Source: Paraglomus occultum
Lineage: Eukaryota; Glomeromycota; Glomeromycetes; Paraglomerales; Paraglomeraceae
Direction: 5' to 3'
DNA: 23,564 bases
NCBI GenBank assembly: GCA_910592205.1
Contig: CAJVPJ010000493.1
Location: forward strand, 1-23,564
Of this stretch, positions 9,877-18,839 are shown piece after piece (within the stretch, counting starts at the first letter, position 1; each line of letters opens with the position of its first letter). The notes below the pieces were generated by a model. The model saw only the letters and a program-made list of their open reading frames with translations, had not been told where the DNA came from and did not search any database. The position numbers and the translations under genes were made by a program.

Positions 9877-10583
9877 CCTTTGTATGAGTATACGTTAAAA
9901 GAAGAAAAGCTTACACTGATAAACATCGGAGTGGCATAGTTTCTTCTGGGCGCCCGGACTTCTCTAGCAAAACAGGCGTTTGGTGTGTAGCCAAAAGCAT
10001 AACGCAACGCGGAATTTGCTTTCCTGTTACCTTTCTACATTCCATTTCTTGTCTTGGGTGAGAACTTTTAAAGACTCGTATCTCTTATGCGAAAGTCTTT
10101 GCTGGGTTCCCATTATCGATGTACAGCTCATTTGTATAATTGTTATCAAGAATACACTTTCCTCTTTACGTCGAGAAAAAAAGCTTCCCTTCTCTTGCCT
10201 TGCAGTAAGCGATACCCATTAACTTATCCTTAAATTGTATATTATAATTTTTGCTTTGCTATAGAAGAGACTTTGGTTATAAGGAATATTTTTCAATTTT
10301 ATAAGTTCAGTTGATGGCCGGCTCGCTCGTTAGGTAAGCGCGCTCAAGCCTTCTTTTACATTAGTCTCCCGTACAATTATACGATATTAATTAGAATCCT
10401 GTGAGATGAAAGAAGCGCAAGTCTGACAACAGTAGCTGCTTTTATTAGAAGAAAACGAAGTTATCTCGTTTTTACGCAATAGACATGTGTCTTCACGTAA
10501 ACGTTTACGGTCTTTTTTAAACTTTCAAACAAGTTCTAGCAATCTTAAATCCCGTGGCAAACCATATACATAGACAGGAAGTC

Positions 10584-10669
10584 AAGCAAGCATGCTCTAA
10601 GCAGTGCTGGCTGATACCTGCAAGTCACAAGTTTAAAGCTTGAAATTTGTTTATCAAGCATGCTTGCTT
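10584..10669. repeat. Hairpin with 13-bp arms
   Basis: AAGCAAGCATGCT (10584-10596) and its exact complement AGCATGCTTGCTT (10657-10669) enclose about 60 bp. The enclosed part contains a smaller palindrome around AGTTTAAAGCTTG. It is possibly the trace of a small MITE; no target duplication was found. Confidence 0.5.
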
Positions 10670-10851
10670 ACAGCCGGAAGAATGAAATTCTGAAATTGAT
10701 AAAAACAAGAACGTAAGATTATAAAAAAAATACTATTATACTCTAACTTTGTAGCTGTTCCGACCCAAACCGAACATCACCTACACTAAATGACTGAACT
10801 ACTCTTCCACCTACCTAGCATTCTACATTGCGATCGATATTTTCTTGCCCT

Positions 10852-11130
10852 CATACGATATGCTTCATATCGATTACGCAGTATAATAAAATTGTCATAC
10901 GATTGACGCTTCGTAATCCGGATGATGCAGCATATAAAAACTATTAATTCTTCAACAATTCTATCAATCATATACGATATGATGCTTCATAATCGATCAT
11001 GCAGTATATTTCAACAGAAGCATTTATCATACGGTCGATTCTTTGTAACGGATGTTCTGACTCACTCTGAGATGGTTACTGTCATACAATCGGTGTGAGC
11101 TATATCGCATGATGAATCGATTCAGCAACT
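10852..11130. repeat. Degenerate tandem repeat upstream of the CNH gene
   Basis: A unit of the form CATACGAT...GCTTC.TAATCGAT...GCAGTATA recurs about five times with a spacing of 43-72 bp. Starts lie near 10852, 10896, 10968, 11028 and 11092. Copies are heavily diverged. The block ends about 70 bp upstream of the TATA-like box of the next gene, so it could be either an old satellite fragment or part of a regulatory region. Confidence 0.45.
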
Positions 11131-11197
11131 TGTTATTATAAAGTGCTAACAATTATGCCAGCTAATCAATGACCGAAACGTTCAGTTAGTCATAGCT

Positions 11198-11205
11198 TAT
11201 AAATA
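11198..11205 (+). promoter_or_regulatory. TATA-like box of the CNH gene
   Basis: TATAAATA lies about 260 bp upstream of the chosen start codon, on the + strand, followed by a CCGCACCGCC patch. This is consistent with a core promoter and a leader of about 230 nt. Position and sequence are seen; function is inferred. Confidence 0.45.
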
Positions 11206-11282
11206 CCCGCACCGCCAGGTCAAACTACAAAAGATTAACCACAAAAAACCTCTGTTCCGAATTTTTTAACCACAGATTTAGT

Positions 11283-11345
11283 ATGCAATAAGGTATTGTA
11301 AACAATATCGAAATGAAGCTTATTTTGATCTGGGCCAATCAATAA
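11283..11345 (+). promoter_or_regulatory. Two short upstream ORFs in the CNH gene leader
   Basis: If transcription starts near the TATA-like box, the leader contains ATG-CAA-TAA at 11283-11291 and a 10-codon frame at 11313-11345. Both precede the main ATG at 11461 and could reduce its translation. Whether this stretch is transcribed and unspliced is not known. Confidence 0.3.
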
Positions 11346-11460
11346 AAGAACGCAAATCACCAACCCGAATTGTTTTATTGGGCGGCATACTCGTTACATT
11401 GCATCAAAGAAATTGGCATTATATTTATCTCGTCTCGAAATAGCAATCTTCGCTATAAAG

Positions 11461-13566
11461 ATGCAAGAATTGTCTACTGATGAAGTTCCTCTACCTTCCT
11501 ACATCGATAAGAGTACCATCGATAAATTGATCCAAGAAGGAAATAATGTAATCAATACACAGTTTACTAGTGGTAACGAGATCAATATAGAAAACCATCT
11601 TGATAGAAAGGTAAAGTGACGGGTACTATTATGTAAAATAACTAATCCATAGCTCATTTCTATTACCTACTCCTAATAGACAACGACAGTACAGCGTCAA
11701 AACACCAGAGTAAACTTGCAAATTCGCGGTACTCCAACAGTTAGCAGAGGTGAATTTGAATCAAAACTTTTGGGAACGCCCAACAATGGGTTTGCAGAGA
11801 AAATTCTATGCGCAACCATGTTTAGAAAACAATACCTACTACTTGGAAACGAGCATGGTTTGTTTACCATAGACTTTTCTGTAAACTGGGACCTGATAAA
11901 ACCAAAGCAAATTATTCGTGGCTGTTCGTTCAAACAGTTGCACGTTCTAGATGATCAAGGAATTCTAGTTGCATTAGCCGGAAAAAAGCAACAAATTCGT
12001 CTTTATAACCTGCAAAGTTTATTGCACCTAATAAAACATATATATGCGTGTAAGAACGGTGGTGTTGTTGATCTTTCAAAGACTGCTCCAATCACAAAAA
12101 AGTTATCTCGAAGAAATGGGGTTCATGAATGCGAGAATTGTGGTTATAGAGATGAGGACGATATGAAGGATAATACAGGAATGACAGGTGTAGATAAGCA
12201 TGTTTGCAAAATGACCCGCCAGCAAGCTCTTGCTCATGGGCCTCATCCATCTATTTCGGATTCATCAAAACAACACGAACGCCGACTCTCGAACATCACA
12301 TCCCAACTGACTGACTACATTCAGAGTCACATAAACGGAGTCTTCGACACCATGGATTTACATACAGAAGAATACGCTGTAGCTTATGGTTATGCGCGAG
12401 ACTACACTAAGCTTGATCAAAATGAGAATGTTGCTTCGTTTGTTATCAAGGAGACCAGAAACTATATTTACTTAGTTTGTATCCTTACGAATAATACAAT
12501 AGCACTACATGAAAGTTCGACAAATAACAATTCCAAGGCTACATTTGAATTGATAAAGACATTTTGGGTTCCTGGTAAGCTTTTCCAATGTATTTTCTTA
12601 ACCTGATTAATTACACCGTTCTTATTTTACGATTGATCACATGCGTTAGAGCAACCACGATGGGTCAGTGTTCACACAGATATCTGGGTTATTCGAAACA
12701 TAATACTTCGTACTGGGAAGGATAGACTTATTGTAATCGACGCGCACACTAGTCTAGTATCAGAACCACCAATGTTGAAACGTTTAATTCCCCGCCACGA
12801 AGACAATCCAGAATGGTTGACGTTTAATTCAATTTCATGGAATATGGACTTTCTATTGGATGAAGCAAACTGTTCACAAAGTTCGCCGTCAACTGTATTG
12901 GCGTCACCATCAGAATCTGTATCCCCATCGAAATCTCCTGCGAGTTTCCGGTCTAAGCAGAAATGTCATTCAAGGAATAATTCTCGCGTTGATGTTGACG
13001 TTTCTGTATCTTCCGAAGATCAAAACTTTTCGGAATCCGGCCTGCCACAAGACAACCGAATTTCAAAATGTCTATCTGGAGCGAACGCAATACATATAGA
13101 ATCATACCTCGCCAGAGACAAAGCAGTCACTATTCCACGGTCTATTTCAGCAGAAGTTTTGTCACCGCCATTGGCCAATCAATTGTTTCTTTGCACTATT
13201 TCAAGGATGTCACACATCGTCAATATTCGAGCTGAGCCATTTCACACATACCGTCCTATTCAATGGTCATCCCCACCATCTACTATAATATTGCTACCTA
13301 GTGTAAACGACATTCTGGTCGTATCCTTTCAAGTACAAACTATTGAAGTAGGTTCATTAAGACTAGGGAAGGTTGTTCGACAAGTAACCTGTGGCGTACC
13401 TGTTGAATTCCTTGGAGAGTCATCGTGTAAAGTAACATCTACGAAAGAACATAGACCATCCACGAACAATAAACAACGCGAGCCGTATACTGTAAGAAAA
13501 TATGTTTTCTGGTCCTGTCAATTAGGAGAAGAAATGTATTTATATAAGGGTACAGTTGTGTTGTGA
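11461..13566 (+). CDS. CNH (citron homology) domain protein (3 exons)
   Basis: Exons 11461-11610, 11680-12574 and 12650-13566 join across 69- and 75-bp GT-AG introns to give 653 aa. The CNH signature is clear. Near the start are KILCATMFRKQYLLLGNEHG (about aa 85-105) and LHVLDDQGILVALAGKKQQI (about 138-157). At the end, STIILLPSVNDILVVSFQVQ leads into IEVGSLRLGKVV. CNH domains are propeller-like scaffolds found in Rho/Rap regulators and in Vps39/TRAP1-type membrane-tethering proteins. No kinase, GEF or GAP domain is attached here. Two insertions stand out: a Cys/His patch (C201-x2-C204, then more His/Cys, to about aa 240) and a Ser-rich linker (about 424-460, PSESVSPSKSPAS) that looks like phosphorylation-prone disorder. 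The frame is open upstream to 11329 without an ATG, so an earlier exon is possible. The chosen ATG at 11461 is the first in frame. Confidence 0.85.
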
Positions 13567-14017
13567 GATGAACGGCTCTGCTATCATTTCATCGATAAGC
13601 GTGGAGCTGTGTTCGTAATTTAAAAATGTGTAGGACTTTTTTTTTGTTGGATACTATGTATATAATTAACAGAACAATACACCAAATAAATCATCTATCC
13701 GGCATTTTACCCATAATGCAGCGAAAAGTTATATTGATTCATCTATTCATTTTAATGTGCCGCAACAGTCACAAAAGTTTATGAGATAATCGAATTAATA
13801 TGAGTGCTGATATATATTTTTTCAAAACAAATCATTTCTTGTCGCAAGTACACACACCTTTATCGTTCAATCGTAGGTGTAGACAATAAAGAACACAAAC
13901 TTCCTAAAGGTAAGGTCCACGTTTTTTCTTTTGTCCCAACCATTATCAAGAAACAATAATAATCATATGAAAATGCATCTAAATTCGTATACAAAATGCC
14001 GAAATTTGCTTTATATA
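13567..14017. other. 3' region of the CNH gene
   Basis: No gene seen. AATAAA at 13685-13690, 120 bp after the stop codon, is a plausible polyadenylation signal. The rest is plain AT-rich sequence up to the inverted-repeat element. Confidence 0.5.
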
Positions 14018-14044
14018 GTCCGGCGCAAAAAAGTTGATACCGAT

Positions 14045-14790
14045 GAGTCGGACACTCGATAAGTCGGACAAAACCACTCAGCCTTTATTTTTATATATCT
14101 AAAATTTACTCGATAGTCGGACAACATATATAAACTCTCGTTAAGCTGTAAGTCGGACAACATTCCAGCCAGATAGTAGTAAATGACTCTCGCTAAAGAT
14201 TGACAAATTTTTACCAATTTAGTAGCGGATTATCCAGTCATTTAGTTTAAAAGTCATGTTACTCACCGATCATTTAGTATTTTATTTGGCGATTTAGAAG
14301 ATCTTTTTGTAACGTAAACAAAAATATTACACGTCATTACATCATTGCTAACTTTGCTACTTCATCTAAATGATTGGAAAGAACTTTTGTAACTTAACAA
14401 TGTTTATATCATTGATGATTTTGCTATTTTAATTTGATAATTTGTACTCATTTTGCGATTTAGAAAAGACATTCTTGTAATGTAATGTAAACAAAAATAT
14501 TACACGTCATAGGATATTCATTGATAAATGATTTTACGATTATTGGTATTGCGAAACAACGCATTAATAATATTTGTATAAAAAGGTCGATTTCTCAACC
14601 TTAGGAATTTTTAATATAATAAAAGCAATTATCATGAACACAGAAAGAACATCCAGTATTAATAAGTAAATTATCCGAATACATCTTATAACATTAAAGG
14701 AAATCGTGTTACTATTGGCCTCTCGATAAGTCGGATTCCTCGATAAGTCGGACAGCCATGCCCAGCCCGTCGTGTCCGACTTATCGAAAT
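14045..14790. repeat. Second field of ATAAGTCGGAC repeats
   Basis: CGATAAGTCGGAC variants lie at about 14045, 14057, 14109, 14148, 14722 and 14737, with the inverted GTCCGACTTATCG at about 14774. The minus-strand open frame 14564-14872 passes through three of these copies and has no recognisable domain, so I do not call it a gene. The word is shared with 4330-4950. Confidence 0.6.
14289..14523. repeat. Diverged direct repeat, period about 166 bp
   Basis: GCGATTTAGAA...TGTAA.GTAAACAAAAATATTACACGTCAT occurs at 14289-14347 and again at 14455-14523. A weaker partial copy lies between them (about 14380-14430). The repeat is non-coding. Confidence 0.55.
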
Positions 14791-14959
14791 TCGTCACATG
14801 TACAAAATTTGCTAATCGAATCATTTCAAATAAAATGTAAGGAAAATGTCGAACTTCAAATATTCGTAACAAACTTGATCATAGAGAGCGAAGTTCTTTA
14901 ACCAGTAACGAAAACTAATGATTATTCGCGTTTACTAATCTTTTTTAAATACTCGGCAG

Positions 14960-15126
14960 TACCAGACGCAACGTCCAGACGTACCACTACGCAAGGAGGT
15001 TGCTTCGATCCTTGTAATTGGTGAGGCAACCCTTGCGCGAGTGGAAACGCCCCCGATTACAATGTTGTTGATCTCTGCTAAAACTGGTCCACATCCTAAT
15101 CTTCTTGCGAAAAGGTTATGTCTAAG
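14960..15126 (+). other. Exon-like open segment inside the inverted-repeat element
   Basis: The segment is preceded by CGGCAG (acceptor-like, AG at 14958-14959) and followed by GTAATT (donor-like, from 15127). One + frame is open for 55 codons (contains RPDVPLRKEVASILVIGEAT) with a local rise in GC. The minus strand is also open across the segment (contains GPVLAEINNIVIGGVSTRAR), so the coding direction is not settled. I do not recognise the family. It may be a captured host exon or a piece of another transposon. Confidence 0.35.
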
Positions 15127-15339
15127 GTAATTCTTGGGTTTTGGAAAAGATCGCTTGATAGGGCCAAAAAGAATATGAAAATTTAAATGATGATATATTA
15201 TTGGTCGAAAGTGATGACTAGTAAAACTTGACTTACAAATTGGGTTTTGAGGAATGAGACAAAAAATTTATCAAAAAAATTTTTTTCTACTATAAGCATA
15301 TTGAGTATCAACTTTTTTGCGCCGGACCATATATATATA

Positions 15340-15592
15340 CAGTCGACCTCCTATACAGTCACATTGGCTTCTCGGATCCCCGTCACTCTATACAATTATT
15401 ATATCAACCAAAAAAAGAGTTCAATTGAGTATTGACAATAAACGCGAAACTTGTGAATATGCGAAACAAAATTCTGTAGCCCAAATTTTATCCAAAAAAG
15501 GAAATCCTAGCACACATTCTGCTAAGTACCCTAAATTAAACAAAGCATGGAACTGTGGGTACACCAAGCTATTGTCTCAACTAATTTGAATC
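15340..15592 (+). pseudogene. CENP-B/pogo-type transposase N-terminal fragment with element end
   Basis: A CAGTCGACCTCCTATACAGT terminus starts at 15340 after a TA. Roughly 80 bp further on, the + strand reads SIDNKRETCEYAKQNSVAQI, then LSKKGNPSTHSAKYPKLNKA with W and G, and ends in a stop by 15589. This is the layout of the CENP-B-type HTH of pogo/Tigger transposases: a first helix around KRExCEYA and a second domain around KYPKLxKA. Part of the HTH between the two blocks is deleted, and the catalytic DDE domain is absent. It is a 5' stub of a dead element. The assignment is by motif resemblance. Confidence 0.65.
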
Positions 15593-15685
15593 AAAACGTT
15601 AAAAAAAGTTATTATTATTGCGTAATACATGTTGATCACATGACCATCAATGAATCAAAAATTCGGTCGCCGTCGTTCCTTTATA

Positions 15686-15734
15686 CAGTCACACCTCCTT
15701 GAGTCACTGGTTTTGCCCGGCCTAAGTGTGACTG
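15686..15734. mobile_element. 49-bp mini-element made of two CAGTC ends
   Basis: CAGTCACAC and GTGTGACTG face each other 49 bp apart and are flanked by TA on both sides (15684-15685 and 15735-15736). The left end continues into CTCC as in the other CAGTC/ACCTC ends. It looks like an extreme internal-deletion derivative that kept little more than its termini. Confidence 0.55.
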
Positions 15735-15740
15735 TAGGGG

Positions 15741-16367
15741 GAGTCATCCCAAAACACATGAAACCCCACTTACTTCGCCATAATTACTTGGCATTTCGAA
15801 CATGTGAAAAGCTTCAGTATGTTCACCACCCTCCCCGTGCATGATAATTATTACGGTTCAACCGAATATGAAAAAGCAATGCGTTTGTAATGGCTCGAAA
15901 CGCGAAAATATCCGCGTGTTTATGGTAACACAAAACGAGTACTCTATGGAAAACCAAAATAACAATTGATAGCTGAAAATTTTACTATCACCGATTTTGG
16001 GATTCAAGCAGGTGAGCGCATTGGTCTGCTCGAATAATTGTCGTATATTTTTGTGTCTGTTGCTTATTCTCAGAATTGTGAATATTGGACTACGTTCGTT
16101 TCATGTTCTGAAGTGTATATCCTGATACTCAACCAGCCAAAGTGTTTTTGAAATTATCAAAAAAATTTTAAATTTACCGTGCATTTATCAGAGATAAGAT
16201 ACTTGTCCAAACCAGTAAATGTCTGTAAAGTTGTATTTTGGCTTTCTATAGACGCTGTTATTTGAATTCACAATATGTTACGTTTGTTTATTATTTATGT
16301 TATTCATAATAAATTTTTATCGCTTATCAGTTCTTTAAAAGCGTATGGAGCAATTTTTTCTCCTTGG
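15741..16367. other. Non-coding stretch
   Basis: No gene, domain or repeat end could be supported in this AT-rich stretch between the mini-element and the MITE. It may be an eroded body of the pogo-like element to its left. Confidence 0.4.
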
Positions 16368-16369
16368 TA

Positions 16370-16581
16370 TACTACCATGAATAAGCACCCCCTGAAAGTA
16401 AAAGCGCCGATCGTGAATAAGCACCACTAAGATTACAGTTCATTACTGCAATTACTGTTGTGGATTATACTTTACGTAATGATTTGCCGATTATTTTAAT
16501 AATGTCGATAAGAGTTGACGATCCTATCGTAAATAAGCACCCCTCGCTATTATAGGAGGTGGGTGTTTATTCACGGTAGTA
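16370..16581. mobile_element. 212-bp MITE with GTGAATAAGCACC repeats
   Basis: Inverted ends (TACTACCATGAATAAGCACC at left; the right end reads TACTACCGTGAATAAACACC inward) are flanked by TA at 16368-16369 and 16582-16583. The word GTGAATAAGCACC or a one-base variant recurs inside: at about 16412, near 16530 as CGTAAATAAGCACC, and inverted at about 16562-16575. It is non-autonomous with no coding sequence. The TA target suggests that a Tc1/mariner/pogo-type enzyme moved it. Confidence 0.75.
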
Positions 16582-16584
16582 TAC

Positions 16585-17375
16585 GGTACCAGTAAATTAT
16601 CAAATACAGATAAATTCAAATAGTGGCATTATTTATTTTATTCAATCCATCGAACACCATACTCAGGGTACGTCGAGAGCATAATTAATTTGTTCGCGTA
16701 CTGAATACCAAATAATACACTTTACGTGGACCGAGATAATTAAGTTTTTACTTATCTATTGATTGGTATCTGTGTGAGCCGTTTCGAAAATGTTAGCACG
16801 TCGCTACCAAAACGTATTTGCCGGTAAAAATGTCGGTGTCGTTATAATCTGTCACTTTAGTGAAATAATGATATGTAGGTTACACGTATGTAATCATATA
16901 AAATGTATGTGTACCATATTACCGCCACTTCATCGAACTGCAGCCTTATAATAATGAAAGATTTAAATACTCTATTTCCCCTAAAAAAATTTTGGTAATA
17001 GTCATGGAATTCATATACATTCCATTGTATTCATCTTTATGTTCTTTCCACTGCAGATCTCCTTCCACATCGAGAAACGGAGAGCTCACAAATCATTCCA
17101 AGAACGAAGAGCATCCGAAATTTTCATTTTTTCTTAAGAAACTTAAGAAACTTTTTTAGTTAATAAAAATTTTAAACCGTAACTTTTATTCTACTTCTAA
17201 TATAAAAAAAGCCTTAGGGTTTTTTGAAAGTCGGGTATTTTATTTCGGGCTTTAGGTGTCCCGCACCCTAGTTATGAGATCATTAATGCTCATTGGTAAT
17301 TTGATTAATAATAACTAACAAATTAAAATAACAAACATAAAAGAGGAATTGAAAAAAGTTTCTGTCCACTCATAA
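16585..17375. other. Non-coding stretch before the IS607-like relic
   Basis: No gene recognised. The minus-strand open frame 17315-17521 lies opposite the recombinase relic and is its shadow. The left boundary of the IS607-like element is somewhere here but cannot be placed, because such elements lack inverted ends and target duplications. Confidence 0.45.
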
Positions 17376-17823
17376 GCAACAAAAAAACTTGGAATATCAT
17401 CACATACATTGCGTCGTTTGTCCAAACAGGGAAAGATCGAATTCAAGACATCAGCGTTAGGAACCAGATGATTATACGAGGTGTCAAAATTCTTTCCTGA
17501 TGATCCCGTTACCACCTCCAAAAAGAAATCTTACCTTACTGGAACGATTGTGCAAAGGTCTTGTCGGAGAAATTGTGGTTACTCACCGAGATCGATTGTG
17601 TAGGTTCGCGTACGACTTTCTCAAACACGTCTTCGCCCTCCATTCTACAAAACTCGTGGTTCTCTTCGACGATTCTACGACCGACGAACGTGAGCTGTCC
17701 GAGGATATCCTTGCCTCAACACCGTCTTCATCTGTAGAATGCGAATGCAAGGAAGAAGGGCTGCCGAACATAGAAGGGAAAGGAAGAATCACGACAGTGA
17801 GAAAGGGCAAAAAAGAAAAATGA
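17376..17823 (+). pseudogene. IS607 TnpA-type serine recombinase relic
   Basis: The frame from 17376 gives the MerR-like HTH (LGISSHTLRRLSKQGKIEFK). A TGA at 17469-17471 replaces the Trp or similar residue expected after GTR, and LYEVSKFF follows. Around 17525 the reading switches frame. The frame of 17500-17823 then gives LTLLERLCKGLVGEIVVTHR, DRLCRFAYDFLKHVF and TKLVVLFDD, the C-terminal half of the serine-recombinase domain with its DRLxRF block. The segment that should carry the catalytic Ser and the first helices is missing between the two halves. After ELSEDILA (about 17715) the family-like tail continues in another frame (TVFICRMRMQGRRAAEHRRE). At least one stop, one deletion and one frameshift make the enzyme dead. 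Intact TnpA cuts and joins DNA to move the element. Confidence 0.82.
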
Positions 17824-18765
17824 ACGAAAGCGTGATTCGGATGTTGAAGGTGAAATTGTACCCTAATCACGCGCAGAAACAATTGCTGAAACGATGGATG
17901 GGATTGACGAGATTGATCTATAATACAATTATTAGATATCTACAAGAAAGACGCGTTCACATCGATGGAACCAGAAGATTTATAAATTTTCCAAAAACAC
18001 AGTATCTACGAACCATATAGCCTACCTGAGCTTAAGAAACAAAGAAGTTTACCATCATCGATGAGAGCGTCGATGAAGCTATCAAGAGTTACAATGCCAA
18101 GGAGAAAGGATCAAGATTATCGAACAAGTCAAAGAAAGATCTGAAACACGATCATCATCTGTGCGCAAAATTTTTCAAAGAAACGATTCTACGTATCGTA
18201 TTTATTTAACAATTCTATGAAGACACCAAAAAATCATACAATAAACAAGAAAATACAAGAGATCTAAGACCTGGTCATTTCGAGACCAAGAGAAAGAATA
18301 ACAAGTGGCCATCAGAAAAGATCGTCAATGATTGCAAACTAACGTACTGTTAGAAGAACCAACGAATGGTTCTTATCATGGGCTCACAAACGATCCGGGA
18401 GTGAGAATCCCGCTTGTGATGTACTCACCTACCATGGGCGTTTGTGAGATTCGTAAGAACGATTCTCAGAGGCTGATAAGATTGGGATATCATAATCTCA
18501 AAGAAAGACAAACTGGACAAATCAACATCCAAGAGAAACAAGACGAAGGCTAAGAGAATCGATAAGGCCATAACTCGAGTACTTCGAAAGATCAAGAACC
18601 TGAGAAACGAACTTCATAAAATCATCTCGCAAAAAATGTTAACGTGGTAATATCACATGTTCAGACAGCCGATCGTTACACATATGAAAACCATACATAC
18701 TACCGCTTTGTTGAACTACGGCTTCGGAATGATAGCAGGATTAAATGCATCACTATTTTTTCGAA
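17820..18765 (+). pseudogene. TnpB/Fanzor-type nuclease relic
   Basis: The start at 17820 overlaps the stop of the upstream frame (ATGA). The first 66 codons hold the TnpB/Fanzor N-terminal block: LKVKLYPNHAQKQLLKRWMG and RLIYNTIIRYLQ. After stops at 18018-18036 the same frame resumes (about 18045-18206) with ESVDEAIKSYNAKEKG. Another frame contains the RuvC-I motif NDPGVR with its Asp codon at 18392-18394, followed by EIRKNDSQRLIRL. A further shift at about 18500 gives a basic helical stretch (RIDKAITRVLRKIKNLRNEL). This runs straight into KMLTW, a stop (18648-18650) and YHMFRQ. The RuvC-II Glu segment that normally separates these parts is deleted. A worn zinc-ribbon remnant (about 18690-18750, ending RIKC) has lost most Cys. 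It is non-functional. Confidence 0.8.
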
Positions 18766-18839
18766 AAGTACAACAAATTATCTTCAAATTTATACAAAAG
18801 TCGTTGTGGCTTGCATAGCAGATACGTACAATAGAGAGC

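Larger units (their letters stand above)
9877..11197. other. Intergenic stretch with repeats but no recognised gene
   Basis: Open frames here (for example 9980-10222) show no domain, splice logic or composition to support a gene. The visible structure is a hairpin (10584-10669) and a degenerate tandem repeat (10852-11130). Confidence 0.5.
14018..15327. mobile_element. 1.3-kb element with perfect 23-bp inverted ends
   Basis: Positions 14018-14040 and 15305-15327 are exact reverse complements (outer end GTCCGGCGCAAAAAAGTTG). The flanks are TATATA runs, compatible with a TA target site. The ends resemble Tc1-like termini. No transposase was recognised inside. The interior holds ATAAGTCGGAC repeats near the left end (14045-14160) and again at 14722-14790. 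It also holds a diverged direct repeat (14289-14347 and 14455-14523) and an exon-like open segment (14960-15126). It is a non-autonomous element that picked up other repeats and possibly a gene fragment. Confidence 0.75.
17376..18765 (+). mobile_element. Broken IS607-type transposon (TnpA recombinase + TnpB/Fanzor)
   Basis: Two adjacent relics on the + strand reproduce the IS607 gene order: a serine recombinase with a MerR-like HTH followed directly by a TnpB-type protein. In eukaryotes such elements carry Fanzor proteins, relatives of TnpB; TnpB and Fanzor are RNA-guided nucleases. The block is visibly richer in G+C than its AT-rich flanks, which fits acquisition from another lineage, though it is now decayed by stops, frameshifts and deletions. 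The element has no inverted repeats, as expected for IS607. Limits are those of the recognisable coding parts. To the right it abuts a Tigger fragment. Confidence 0.82.

Noticed and set aside
9980-10222. 80-aa open frame
   Set aside because: No domain, no splice partners and a composition like random AT-rich sequence.
10310-10385. tRNA-like stretch (GGCTCGCTCGTTAGGTAAGCGCG)
   Set aside because: It resembles an A-box region but has no convincing B box, acceptor stem or anticodon arm.
14564-14872. 102-aa minus-strand frame as a gene
   Set aside because: It crosses copies of the ATAAGTCGGAC repeat and has no recognisable domain.
17583-17882. 99-aa minus-strand open frame
   Set aside because: It lies opposite the TnpA/TnpB relics, whose motifs are unmistakable on the + strand.
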